Assembly (NCBI RefSeq): GCF_000737335.2
Contig: NZ_JMCC02000038.1
Span: 1 to 64,000, forward strand
DNA: 64,000 nucleotides
Source: Enhygromyxa salina
GTDB lineage: Bacteria > Myxococcota_A > Polyangia > Nannocystales > Nannocystaceae
Direction: 5' to 3'
The notes beneath the pieces were generated by a model. It made no database searches, was not told where the DNA came from, and was given only the letters and a program-made list of their open reading frames with translations. Of the stretch, positions 31,779-39,395 are shown piece by piece. Position 1 is the first letter of the stretch, and every line of letters starts with the position of its first letter. Position numbers and translations under genes: made by a program.

Positions 31779-33356
31779 TCAGCGCGGGCCCGAACCACGG
31801 ATACTCGTTGGATCGAGTGCCAGCACCTGCCCGCCGTTCACGTAGCGAATCGCTGTCAGTTCGCTGATCTCGGCCGGAAGCACCACTTTGATCCAACGCG
31901 TTTGGTGATCGCTGAGCTCCGAGACATCGGCCTGCGCGACGATGCGCTCCCCGGTCGAGGTCTCGAATTCGAACCGCTCGGCGCTCGAGCGACGCCCCAC
32001 ATCAATTCCACCCGGCATCGTCCACCACTCCCAGCTTGGCGACCCGTCGCTGTTGGCACGGACCGCGCCGACGAGCAGCTGGGTCCGCTCATCCCCGCTG
32101 TCCCCCACGCCAGCGCCTTCGAAATCCCACGCTGTCAGGGTCTGAATGCGCGCGTGGGTCTTGGCCCAGGTCCAGTCCGAGACCCAGCTCGGCCCGCAGT
32201 AGCTCATGTAGTCGTAGACCTTGGCGGGGTCGTACACCTGCAAGCTCTCGGTCCCGACCCCCCACGCGCCGATCTGGCCGTTGGGGTGCGGGAAGCTTGG
32301 ATCTGGATCGTCGGCCGCTGCCGTTGGGCACGCCACGTGAGCCAAACCCTGCGCGTGGCCGAGCTCGTGGGTGAAGGTCTCGATCGCCGCGCTTGGATCA
32401 ATGTTCCAGACGACCGTCGCGCTCACCCGGCTGCCCGCGTCGTCCTTGGTGTCGTTGGCCGCATACGAGATGCCAAACACGCCGCCAAGCGACTGGCTGC
32501 CGACGTCGATCAGGGCGTGATAATAGGCGTTGGGATCCGCCCCCTCGTCGCTGCGTAGCTGGGCCAGGACCGGCAACAGCGAGCTGAGGCTGTTGAGCTG
32601 GCCGTCGTAGGGCACCGCCGCGTGCACGTCCCACCGGACCTCGGTGACGGGGTTTTGCTCGTAGACGTTGTTGACGATCCCGAGCAGCAGCTTTTCATCG
32701 AGCTTCGGCACGTCGCCCTGGTATTCGATCGGCACGATGACCAGCTCGAGCTCGAGCGGCACCGCTTCAAAGCCGATCGGGCGGTGTCCAACGTCGGGGT
32801 TCGACCACGCGCCCGGCTCGAAGCCTTCGCCGATGCTGGGTTGCCGATCCCACAGCTCGACCTGGTACTGCGTACCCGCGCGCGTCTGTTCGTCGTCGGT
32901 CTCGAGCCGAAACACAAAGGGACCGTTCAGGTCGTCGCGCCGCGAGCTGGCTTTGACTGTTCGGACCTCCACGAACGAGTCCTCCGAGCCGTCTGGATAT
33001 TGCAGCGAGAGCCGAGCTTCGATCTCGCGCGGGACCCAGTCTGCGTCGACGCTGTAGTGGACGCGGATGACCGCGTCGCGCGAGGCGATCGCCACGCCAT
33101 CTCGCCCGTCGACGTCGATCCAGTCCGCGCCGGCGCCGATCGGCACCCGTGTCCCCTGGTTGAGCTCGACCTCGACGATCGAGATCCCAGCAGCGGGGCT
33201 CGGATCGCGCTCTTCCGCCTCGGGCCCAGTCAGGCCGCTGGCCGCGTCTTCCTCGCCAGATCCTCCGAGATCGCGGGACACACCGCCGCAGCCAAGCGAC
33301 CCAGCCAGCGAGGTCGAGAGCAGCAGTGGGATGACCGATACGCGCAATATTCGCAC
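31779..33356 (-). CDS. Metzincin-like metalloprotease lipoprotein A
   Basis: A 525-residue lipoprotein. The signal ends in GSLGC (Cys23), followed by a Ser/Glu/Gly linker. A beta-sandwich N-domain covers about 58-200 (ISIVEVELNQGTRVPIG; RVHYSVDADW; LSLQYPDGSED). The protease domain holds HELGHAQGLAH at 330-340, the extended zinc site of metzincins, and a Met-turn YDYMSYC (Met384) 44 residues later. The start is GTG. The nearest described families are the M66-like and archaemetzincin-like bacterial proteases; I cannot decide further. It would act on the cell surface or at the outer membrane. A paralogue is divergently transcribed across a shared 312-nt region. Confidence 0.88.
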   Translation of the reverse strand: MRILRVSVIPLLLSTSLAGSLGCGGVSRDLGGSGEEDAASGLTGPEAEERDPSPAAGISIVEVELNQGTRVPIGAGADWIDVDGRDGVAIASRDAVIRVHYSVDADWVPREIEARLSLQYPDGSEDSFVEVRTVKASSRRDDLNGPFVFRLETDDEQTRAGTQYQVELWDRQPSIGEGFEPGAWSNPDVGHRPIGFEAVPLELELVIVPIEYQGDVPKLDEKLLLGIVNNVYEQNPVTEVRWDVHAAVPYDGQLNSLSSLLPVLAQLRSDEGADPNAYYHALIDVGSQSLGGVFGISYAANDTKDDAGSRVSATVVWNIDPSAAIETFTHELGHAQGLAHVACPTAAADDPDPSFPHPNGQIGAWGVGTESLQVYDPAKVYDYMSYCGPSWVSDWTWAKTHARIQTLTAWDFEGAGVGDSGDERTQLLVGAVRANSDGSPSWEWWTMPGGIDVGRRSSAERFEFETSTGERIVAQADVSELSDHQTRWIKVVLPAEISELTAIRYVNGGQVLALDPTSIRGSGPR

Positions 33357-33668
33357 CCCATTCTCGCAAGCAACGAGTGAGCGGGAGAGAGCGGGAGAGA
33401 ACCCATCCCAGCAACAAAATGTGGGCTGATCCGTGGCCGGGTGCCAAATCTACTAGAAGCGCGTGGGTGTCGCCAACCGTGAAGTGCGGGCCTCACCAGA
33501 TCGCATCAGCAGCGAGCCAGGCGCCAATTCAAGCTGTGTCCATGTCCAGCTCCTGGGCGCTCCGCGAGGCAACCCGGTCTTCGCTCCAGGGGCCGTCAAC
33601 CTGTCGCTGCTTGGGTCCGCTCGCTGGCACTTCATGCGTGCCGCCCCCCGACCCTGGAGGTGTATAAA
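33357..33668. promoter_or_regulatory. Shared upstream region of two divergent metzincin genes
   Basis: 312 nt with no gene. It lies between two paralogous protease genes pointing away from each other, so it must hold both promoters. A tandem decamer, AGCGGGAGAG twice, sits at 33380-33399 near the leftward gene. GGAGG at 33656-33660 is the ribosome-binding site of the rightward gene. I see no other structure. Confidence 0.6.
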
Positions 33669-35303
33669 GTGGAAATGCGATCTTTGAATTCGGGCACCAT
33701 GCGACGCGCCACTCTGGGTGGCGTCACTTTGTTCGGCATGAGCGTGTTGCTCGCGGGCTGCGAGACGGATCCTGGCACCGACGCCACCACGGCAGCGAGC
33801 GCTGGCGACAGCGAGAGCGACAGTGGCACCGACGAGGGCGAGCCATGGGAGCCAATCCCGGCGCGGGGCGACATCGTCTTGTCGCACGTGGTCGTCAACC
33901 AGGCGGTCGACGTGCCGATCGCCGTCGCGGGTGTGTGGGTTGGACCCCAGGATCGCAACACCTTCGTGGTCGCCAACCGTGACACCTTGCTGCGCGGCTT
34001 CTGGGACATCCCCGAGGACTGGGTCGACCGCGAGATCACGGGGCGCCTCGATCTCGAGTTCCCAGACGGCACCGCGGTCACCAAGGAGCTCGACATCTTC
34101 ATCGACGCGCCCTCCTACGCGGGTGACCTCAAGCGCGCGTTCACCTTCGCGCTGATCGCCGATGAGTTCCCGCCCGGGGTCAAGTACCAGCTGTCGCTGT
34201 GGGAGGCCGGGCCGGGGTTCGAAGATCAGCGCGAGTCGACGACCGTCACCAAGTCACCGATCGACGGGCTCGAGCAGATCGGAATCCAGAGCGAGCCCGC
34301 GGAGCTCAAGGTCGTGCTGGTCCCGGTCAAGTACGAGGTCCCCGGCTGCAGCACGAACACCGCCGAGATCACCGAGGACGAAGAGAAGAACTTCCGCGAC
34401 TACCTGCACGAGCAGTACCCGGTCGAGCAGGTGATCATGGACTTCCGGCGTGATTCGCCGATCGAGTGGAACCAAGAGCTGACCAGCCTCGCCCAGCTGT
34501 GGCAGCCCCTGCGTGACCTGCGAGACGTCGACTTGGCCGCGCCAAACGTCTACTACTACGCGCTCGTCGACGCGTGCACTGGCGGCATTGATGGCGCTGG
34601 CGGCATCGCGCCAGGGCTGGCAACCGACACCAAGTCAGCCGCCTACGAGCGCGTGTCGTCAGGCCTGTGGCACCGGACCGGTACCTACCACTACGAGACC
34701 ATGGTCCACGAGCTCGGCCACAACCATGGCCGGGCCCACATCTTTTGCGCCAACGGGGACGCCGCGGGGACCGACCCGTCCTATCCCTACGACGACGGTG
34801 TGATCGGCGTGTGGGGGTTCGGGATCCGCTTGTTCAAGCTGCACAGCCCGACCGCGTCGTGGGAGTTCATGACCTACTGCTCGCCCACCTGGGTGTCTGA
34901 CTGGGGCTGGTCGAAGGCCTACAACCGGATCCGCACCCTGACGAGCTGGGACTACGAGGGCGCCGCCCCCGACGAAGGGCCCGGCTCGGACGAGGGCGAG
35001 GTGCTGATCGGGCTGCTGTTCAAGAACGGCACCGAAGAGTGGTCCACGACCCACGGCGCGAGGGAGCCCGAGTTCTTCAGCAGCGGCGAAGTCATCAGCT
35101 TCGACTACGCGGGGGGCGAGGTCGTCGCCTCCCCGACCAACGTGCAGATTCTCGACGACGGGACCACCATGATCACGACGATGGTGCCGCGGCGCGAGGC
35201 CACGTTCGAGCGGGCGACCCGGATCGACGCTGGCGAGCCACGACCGATCGTGCTGCAGACCCCGGAGACCCGCGCGTACAAGCTCCGAGCGCCGGCTCGC
35301 TAG
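33669..35303 (+). CDS. Metzincin-like metalloprotease lipoprotein B
   Basis: A 544-residue paralogue of lipoprotease A. I chose the GTG at 33669 because GGAGG lies 8 nt upstream; ATGs at 33675 and 33699 also fit. Lipobox VLLAGC (Cys31), then a Thr/Ser/Asp/Gly linker. The N-domain matches paralogue A (VVVNQAVDVPIA; TLLRGFWDIPEDW; LDLEFPDGT). The zinc site HELGHNHGRAH is at 347-357 and the Met-turn WEFMTYCSPTWVSDW (Met401) has the same trailing motif as in A. The gene converges on the DUF4388 gene. Conservation of all catalytic elements in both copies suggests both are active. Confidence 0.88.
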   Translation: MEMRSLNSGTMRRATLGGVTLFGMSVLLAGCETDPGTDATTAASAGDSESDSGTDEGEPWEPIPARGDIVLSHVVVNQAVDVPIAVAGVWVGPQDRNTFVVANRDTLLRGFWDIPEDWVDREITGRLDLEFPDGTAVTKELDIFIDAPSYAGDLKRAFTFALIADEFPPGVKYQLSLWEAGPGFEDQRESTTVTKSPIDGLEQIGIQSEPAELKVVLVPVKYEVPGCSTNTAEITEDEEKNFRDYLHEQYPVEQVIMDFRRDSPIEWNQELTSLAQLWQPLRDLRDVDLAAPNVYYYALVDACTGGIDGAGGIAPGLATDTKSAAYERVSSGLWHRTGTYHYETMVHELGHNHGRAHIFCANGDAAGTDPSYPYDDGVIGVWGFGIRLFKLHSPTASWEFMTYCSPTWVSDWGWSKAYNRIRTLTSWDYEGAAPDEGPGSDEGEVLIGLLFKNGTEEWSTTHGAREPEFFSSGEVISFDYAGGEVVASPTNVQILDDGTTMITTMVPRREATFERATRIDAGEPRPIVLQTPETRAYKLRAPAR

Positions 35304-35351
35304 CCGGCCCCCACACGGAGCTGCAGCGCGGCCCGACCCGACCCGCTGAGG

Positions 35352-36593
35352 TCAGGCGACCCGATGCAAGCTGGTCGCCTGACGCGGATCCGAGACCGCG
35401 GAAGCCGGCCCGGCGCTGGTCGCCTCAGATGATGCTGGGCCGGCGGCGGACGCCCCGGTCCCCGCCGACCCCGAGCCAGCGCTGGCCTGCTTGCGAGCGG
35501 AGACCGCCAGCGACTTGCGGAAGCTTCGGTCGATCTGACGTAGCAGCCGCCGCAGGCTCTTGCACACGGGAGTCGCTTGGCGAACGACAACGCCGACCTG
35601 AAACCCGAGCCGGCTCGGGCCTAGCCGATCCACGACCAAGCGGTGCTCACCAACGGTCGCCTGGATCTCGGAGCCTGCGCCGTCGCCCTGCTGATCTTCG
35701 ATGTCGTGGAACACCTGCGCGAGCCGAGACAGCGCGCGACCGACCACGGCTTCATCGAGGCTCGAGTCGTTGGTGCCAGCGATGATCTCTGTGTTGCGCA
35801 GCAAGTACGCGGCGAGGATGTCCGGGGTCTGGGCGAGGCGCTCGATCTTGTCGAGCACGTCGAGCGGGGCCTCGTCGAGCAGATCGCGGCCGCGCTGGGC
35901 GTCACCGAGGTCGCGCTCGAGCAAGCCCTCGATCCGGCCGACGATCGTGCGCGCGCTGGCGCTGCGGCCAGCGATCCACGTGGCCTTTGCGTCTGCCCAC
36001 CCAAGCAGCTCGCGGACCGCGTCGGCACCTCGCACGCCGTCGCAGTGGGCGTGGACGGGCTGCCCATCTTCGAGGTGAATCGCGCCCGTCCGAGCGCCGA
36101 CACGCAGATGGAGGATGCCGCTGCTGAGGGCCAAGGCGTGGAGCCGCAGCAGCTCACCGGTCTCGACCGCGCCACATCGACCCGCGAAGTCGATCTTGCG
36201 TTCCTGGGCCCGCAGTACCCGCACGAGGGCCCCCGGTTCGCATGGGCTCGGGACGATCGCCGTGGCTTCTACTTGGGCCGCGAGATCGATCGCACGATCA
36301 TCGAAGCGAGGCGCGATCACGACCAACGGGAGGTCTGGGTGGCGGGCCCGGACCCGCAGCGCCAACTCACCGTGCTGCTCTCCAGCATGCTCGACCACCA
36401 TGCCCAACGTCACTTCACCAATACGCGCACCATCGCCCTCGCCATCGCCCTCGCCCTCGCCCTCGCCCTCGCCCTCGCCAAAGTGCACCACCGAAACCCC
36501 GGGTCGAAGGTGCTGGACCATTTCGGCCAATGCGGCGCCCTGAGAGGGATCGTGCGCAGCAATCAACAGTTGTAGTGAGGGCGTCGGCGTCAT
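35352..36593 (-). CDS. DUF4388-domain protein with degenerate receiver-like N-terminus
   Basis: A 413-residue cytoplasmic signalling-type protein. The first about 130 residues follow the alternating strand-helix order of a response-regulator receiver (LQLLIAAHDPSQG... LPLVVIAPRFDD... TAIVPSPCEPGALV). In place of the phospho-acceptor Asp region there is a Gly-Glu/Gly-Asp tract, and the conserved Lys is missing. Residues about 140-250 look like a DUF4388 (PATAN) domain (ALSSGILHLRVGARTGAIHLEDGQPVHAHCDGVRGADAVRELLGW), frequent in myxobacterial motility and signalling proteins. The C-terminal tail is Ser/Ala/Gly-rich. The ATG has GGAG 9 nt upstream. It probably acts by protein-protein contact rather than phosphorylation. 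Confidence 0.82.
   Translation of the reverse strand: MTPTPSLQLLIAAHDPSQGAALAEMVQHLRPGVSVVHFGEGEGEGEGEGDGEGDGARIGEVTLGMVVEHAGEQHGELALRVRARHPDLPLVVIAPRFDDRAIDLAAQVEATAIVPSPCEPGALVRVLRAQERKIDFAGRCGAVETGELLRLHALALSSGILHLRVGARTGAIHLEDGQPVHAHCDGVRGADAVRELLGWADAKATWIAGRSASARTIVGRIEGLLERDLGDAQRGRDLLDEAPLDVLDKIERLAQTPDILAAYLLRNTEIIAGTNDSSLDEAVVGRALSRLAQVFHDIEDQQGDGAGSEIQATVGEHRLVVDRLGPSRLGFQVGVVVRQATPVCKSLRRLLRQIDRSFRKSLAVSARKQASAGSGSAGTGASAAGPASSEATSAGPASAVSDPRQATSLHRVA
36431..36479 (-). repeat. GCCCTC hexanucleotide microsatellite inside coding sequence
   Basis: Roughly eight near-identical copies of the hexamer GCCCTC (with two GCCATC variants) encode a (Gly-Glu/Gly-Asp)n tract in the receiver-like region of the DUF4388 protein. 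Because the unit is 6 nt, slippage would change tract length without breaking the frame. Confidence 0.85.
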
Positions 36594-36921
36594 TGGTCGT
36601 TTCTCCTGGCATCCGGTTCAGCACGTGCCGTGCCAGTTCTCAATTTCCGCGCCAAAGCCCCCAATTGCGGGAGAACGTCACTCTCAGGGCGGGTCACCCG
36701 GCGTCCGCCAGATTGCGTCTTCTGTAGATGATGTAAGCGAGATGGCAGATTCCGCTCATTTTTGGGACCTTGGGGCGTTAATCTACGGGCGCGATGCCGG
36801 AGAAAGAGCCCGGGATCCCGGTAGCTGCGCGCCCAATAGGGGTTGCCAAGCATCCCCTCCGCGAGAACGGGCGTGATAACGTGCGTCCGCTACTTGTCTT
36901 GTTCTGAGCCGGAGATTTTAC
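36594..36921. other. Divergent intergenic region, DUF4388 gene / VWA lipoprotein gene
   Basis: 328 nt without a gene. It carries the start signals of both neighbours: GGAGA before the leftward ATG and GGAG 8 nt before the rightward ATG at 36922. I see no convincing promoter boxes, hairpin or repeat. Confidence 0.55.
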
Positions 36922-38043
36922 ATGACCAGCAAGCTGTTTTGCGCCCTGCCCCTATCCCTGCTGATGCTCTGCGCCGGATGTGGCGGCAACGACCCCAGCG
37001 GTGACACCTACAACGTGACGCTCACCGCGGGTTCGCTGACAGACGGCAACGACAGCCTGAGCGAGACCGACAGCAGCCCGGGCGATGGGGACGGAGACCC
37101 AGGTGGCGACGGCGATCCAAGTGGTGACGGCGACACGGGACCCAAGCTCGATGTGATCGGCAATGACGAAGGCATGCCCACCGCTGGCGACGCGGGTGAC
37201 GGCGACGGCTGCCAGAAGGTCGACTTCCTGTTCGTGATCGACAATTCGGGGTCGATGCTGGAAGAGCAAGACAACCTCGCGGCCTCGTTTCCAAGCTTCA
37301 TCAATTCGATCAGCAGCACGCTCGACGCGGCGCAGGACTACCACATCATGGTGATCGACACCGACGCGTGGGTCTACGCTGGCTGCCCGTTCCTGTGTGG
37401 ATTTCCGCTCCCCGGCGTCTGCGTTGGATACGAGTGCGGCGTCACCCAGCCGGCCCAGTGCGAGGACGTCCTCGGTGCTGGGGTCACGTGGCCCAAGGGC
37501 GCCAACTCGAGCAACGCCAACTGCAACTTCGTCAACGGCAAGCGCTTCATGACCGACGCCGAGCCCAACTTGCCGGGCGCCTTCCAATGCGCGGCCCGGG
37601 TCGGCACCGACTCGACCGACGACCCCGAGCGCCCCATGGAAGCGATGGCCGCCGCGGTCTCTGGCCAGGGCCTGGCGGGGAACTGCAACTACGACTTCCT
37701 GCGCGATGACGCGATCTTGGTCGTCACCTACATCACGGACGAAGACGACAACGCGGGCGACGGCTCCAGCGGCGGCGTCGATACCTGGCGTCAGGCGCTG
37801 ATCGACGCCAAGAACGGCGACGAGTCTGCGATCGTGGTGCTCGGCTTGTTTGGCGACGACGACCTGCCCAACGCGCAGTGCAACGGCGGAGCCGAGACCT
37901 CGCCGCGGCTGCGCAGCTTCCTCGACTCTTGGGGCGACAAGGGCATCTTCGGCTCGATCTGCGCCCCCGACTACGATGACTTCTTCCAGACCGCGGTCGA
38001 CATCATCGATACGACCTGCGACGAGTTCGTGCCGCCCGAGTGA
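36922..38043 (+). CDS. VWA-domain lipoprotein with Gly-Asp linker
   Basis: A 373-residue surface lipoprotein. The lipobox LCAGC gives Cys20. A Ser/Thr/Asp linker and a GDGDGDPGGDGDPSGDGDTG-type repeat (about 54-73) follow and may bind Ca2+. The von Willebrand A domain starts near residue 98, with the MIDAS motif DNSGS at 107-111 (VDFLFVIDNSGSM), and continues to the end, with TDSTDDPERPMEAMAAAV and TYITDEDDN supplying the other MIDAS elements. Many cysteines (for example CPFLCGF, CVGYECG) suggest disulfides. The architecture is common in Nannocystineae-type genomes. It probably mediates metal-dependent adhesion; the ligand is unknown. It is a single-gene unit, with csrA downstream after 249 nt. 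Confidence 0.88.
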   Translation: MTSKLFCALPLSLLMLCAGCGGNDPSGDTYNVTLTAGSLTDGNDSLSETDSSPGDGDGDPGGDGDPSGDGDTGPKLDVIGNDEGMPTAGDAGDGDGCQKVDFLFVIDNSGSMLEEQDNLAASFPSFINSISSTLDAAQDYHIMVIDTDAWVYAGCPFLCGFPLPGVCVGYECGVTQPAQCEDVLGAGVTWPKGANSSNANCNFVNGKRFMTDAEPNLPGAFQCAARVGTDSTDDPERPMEAMAAAVSGQGLAGNCNYDFLRDDAILVVTYITDEDDNAGDGSSGGVDTWRQALIDAKNGDESAIVVLGLFGDDDLPNAQCNGGAETSPRLRSFLDSWGDKGIFGSICAPDYDDFFQTAVDIIDTTCDEFVPPE

Positions 38044-38292
38044 TCCGAGCGACCGGTGTGCGCGCCACACGGGCAGGTCCACTGATCCTCTGGTCATCGT
38101 AGACGATGCTCGAGCGGTGATCCGTGGATCAGTGATCGGCCGTGTGCGGCAAAAAAAGCCCGGTTTCGGACCGAAAATCTTTGCAGGTGTGATTGCGCCG
38201 CCGCGTGGGCGTGCGATCGTGCGTCCACCGAACGTTTCGGACCACCACCCAACCTCGGGTGGGCAATCGAATACGCCGCCAAGGAGGGCAGC

Positions 38293-38550
38293 ATGCTGAC
38301 GCTAACAAGGAAGGCCGGCCAGAAGATCCGCATCGGCGACAACATCGAGATCGTCGTACGCGAGATTCGAGGTCGACAAGTGCGACTGGGAATCTCGGCG
38401 CCCGAAGGTCTCGAAGTGTTCCGCGAGGAGCTCTACCAGCAGATCCTCGCCGAAGAGGGCAGCGAGCCTGCCGACGCGGAAGCTGGCGCAGCAGCATCGA
38501 CGCCACGCGAGCGTCAGCCGGCTCGATCCCCCGGGGCGAGCGACGAGTAG
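38293..38550 (+). CDS. csrA: Carbon storage regulator CsrA
   Basis: An 85-residue RNA-binding post-transcriptional regulator. Residues 1-60 are a canonical CsrA: MLTLTRKAGQKIRIGDNIEI, VVREIRGRQVRLGISAPEGLEVFREE, with the RNA-contacting Leu4/Arg6 region and Arg near 44. It adds an Ala/Glu-rich tail of about 25 residues, longer than the 61-residue E. coli protein. It binds GGA motifs in mRNA leaders and represses or stabilises target mRNAs. The start has the strong site AAGGAGGG. The 249 nt upstream contain an inverted repeat (CACTGATCC...GGATCAGTG, about 38081-38133) that might fold in RNA. It ends 9 nt from the convergent VanX-like gene. Confidence 0.95.
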   Translation: MLTLTRKAGQKIRIGDNIEIVVREIRGRQVRLGISAPEGLEVFREELYQQILAEEGSEPADAEAGAAASTPRERQPARSPGASDE

Positions 38551-38559
38551 CCCCCAAGT

Positions 38560-39360
38560 CTACCGCCGCTGCTGCGCACACGAGTAAGCCCGGTCACGGA
38601 CCGGCGCGGGTGTGTCGGCCTCGAACCCAAAGTGCCACCACTCGCGCGTGTAGGGCCGAAACCCCACCTGCACCAGCGCCGCCCGCAGCTCGAGCCGGTT
38701 GCGCAATGGCTCGCCTTCGACCCCACGCAAGAAGCTGGTTTGATCAAACTGATCCCAGCGCGAGCCCATGTCGAGCGCCGTCCCGTCCGCTCGCGCGAGG
38801 CCCAGATCGATCGCGCGACCGCGGGAGTGGGCCGAGTGTGCGGCGACCCAGCCGTCGTCGAGCAGGTCTTGGCGGTCGTGCGCCCTGCACCACTCGACCA
38901 TCGCCTCGCTCGCGCGACGCGGGCGATAGGCGTCGTAGACGATCAGCCGCAGACCGCTCGCCTCGAGTCGAGCGGCCGCGCGGGCGAGGGCGTTGGCGGC
39001 GTCGGCCTCGAGCCAGGCCCCCGCCGCTTCGTATCCGGGCAACGGGGCGCCGGTAAAATTGTCGTGGCGGTGGTAGCCGGCGACGATGATCACCGAAGGG
39101 ATCAGCACGCGAAGGTCGACGAGTCCCGCCGGTGGTTCGACGAGCGCGCAGGTCGGCGCGTGCGCAAGCTCGGGCGGTGGCTCATCGACCGGCCTCGCCG
39201 GCGCCGTCGTCGGTTCCCGTGGCGGCTCGCGCGGCGGCTCAACAGCAGGTCGCGCGCTCCGACGCGGCGGCGAGGGCTCGGGGTCCGCCCCACAAGCAAC
39301 CAGACAGATCGACAGCAGCCCAGCCGCGCGAGCCGTCCAGGCGCGAGCTCGGGTGGCCAT
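38560..39360 (-). CDS. D-alanyl-D-alanine dipeptidase, VanX-like lipoprotein
   Basis: A 266-residue M15-family zinc peptidase. The signal ends in LVAC, a likely lipobox, followed by a Pro/Arg/Glu-rich linker. The catalytic core starts near 75 (LVDLRVLIPSVIIVAGYHRHDNFTG). The zinc ligands are His178 and Asp185 in SAHSRGRAIDLG and His243 in EWWHF. Glu240 is the catalytic base, and DAYRP supplies Arg146. VanX/DdpX enzymes hydrolyse free D-Ala-D-Ala, either for recycling of cell-wall material or in glycopeptide resistance. No vanHA-type partners lie nearby, so recycling is likelier. I chose ATG 39360; a GTG four codons upstream is possible. Confidence 0.9.
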   Translation of the reverse strand: MATRARAWTARAAGLLSICLVACGADPEPSPPRRSARPAVEPPREPPREPTTAPARPVDEPPPELAHAPTCALVEPPAGLVDLRVLIPSVIIVAGYHRHDNFTGAPLPGYEAAGAWLEADAANALARAAARLEASGLRLIVYDAYRPRRASEAMVEWCRAHDRQDLLDDGWVAAHSAHSRGRAIDLGLARADGTALDMGSRWDQFDQTSFLRGVEGEPLRNRLELRAALVQVGFRPYTREWWHFGFEADTPAPVRDRAYSCAQQRR

Positions 39361-39395
39361 CGAAGCACGCACAGCGCGTACGTATACTCCCGAAC

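Noticed and set aside
38560..39360. Vancomycin-resistance locus
   Set aside because: Only a VanX-like dipeptidase is present, with no D-Ala-D-Lac ligase, VanH or VanRS neighbours.
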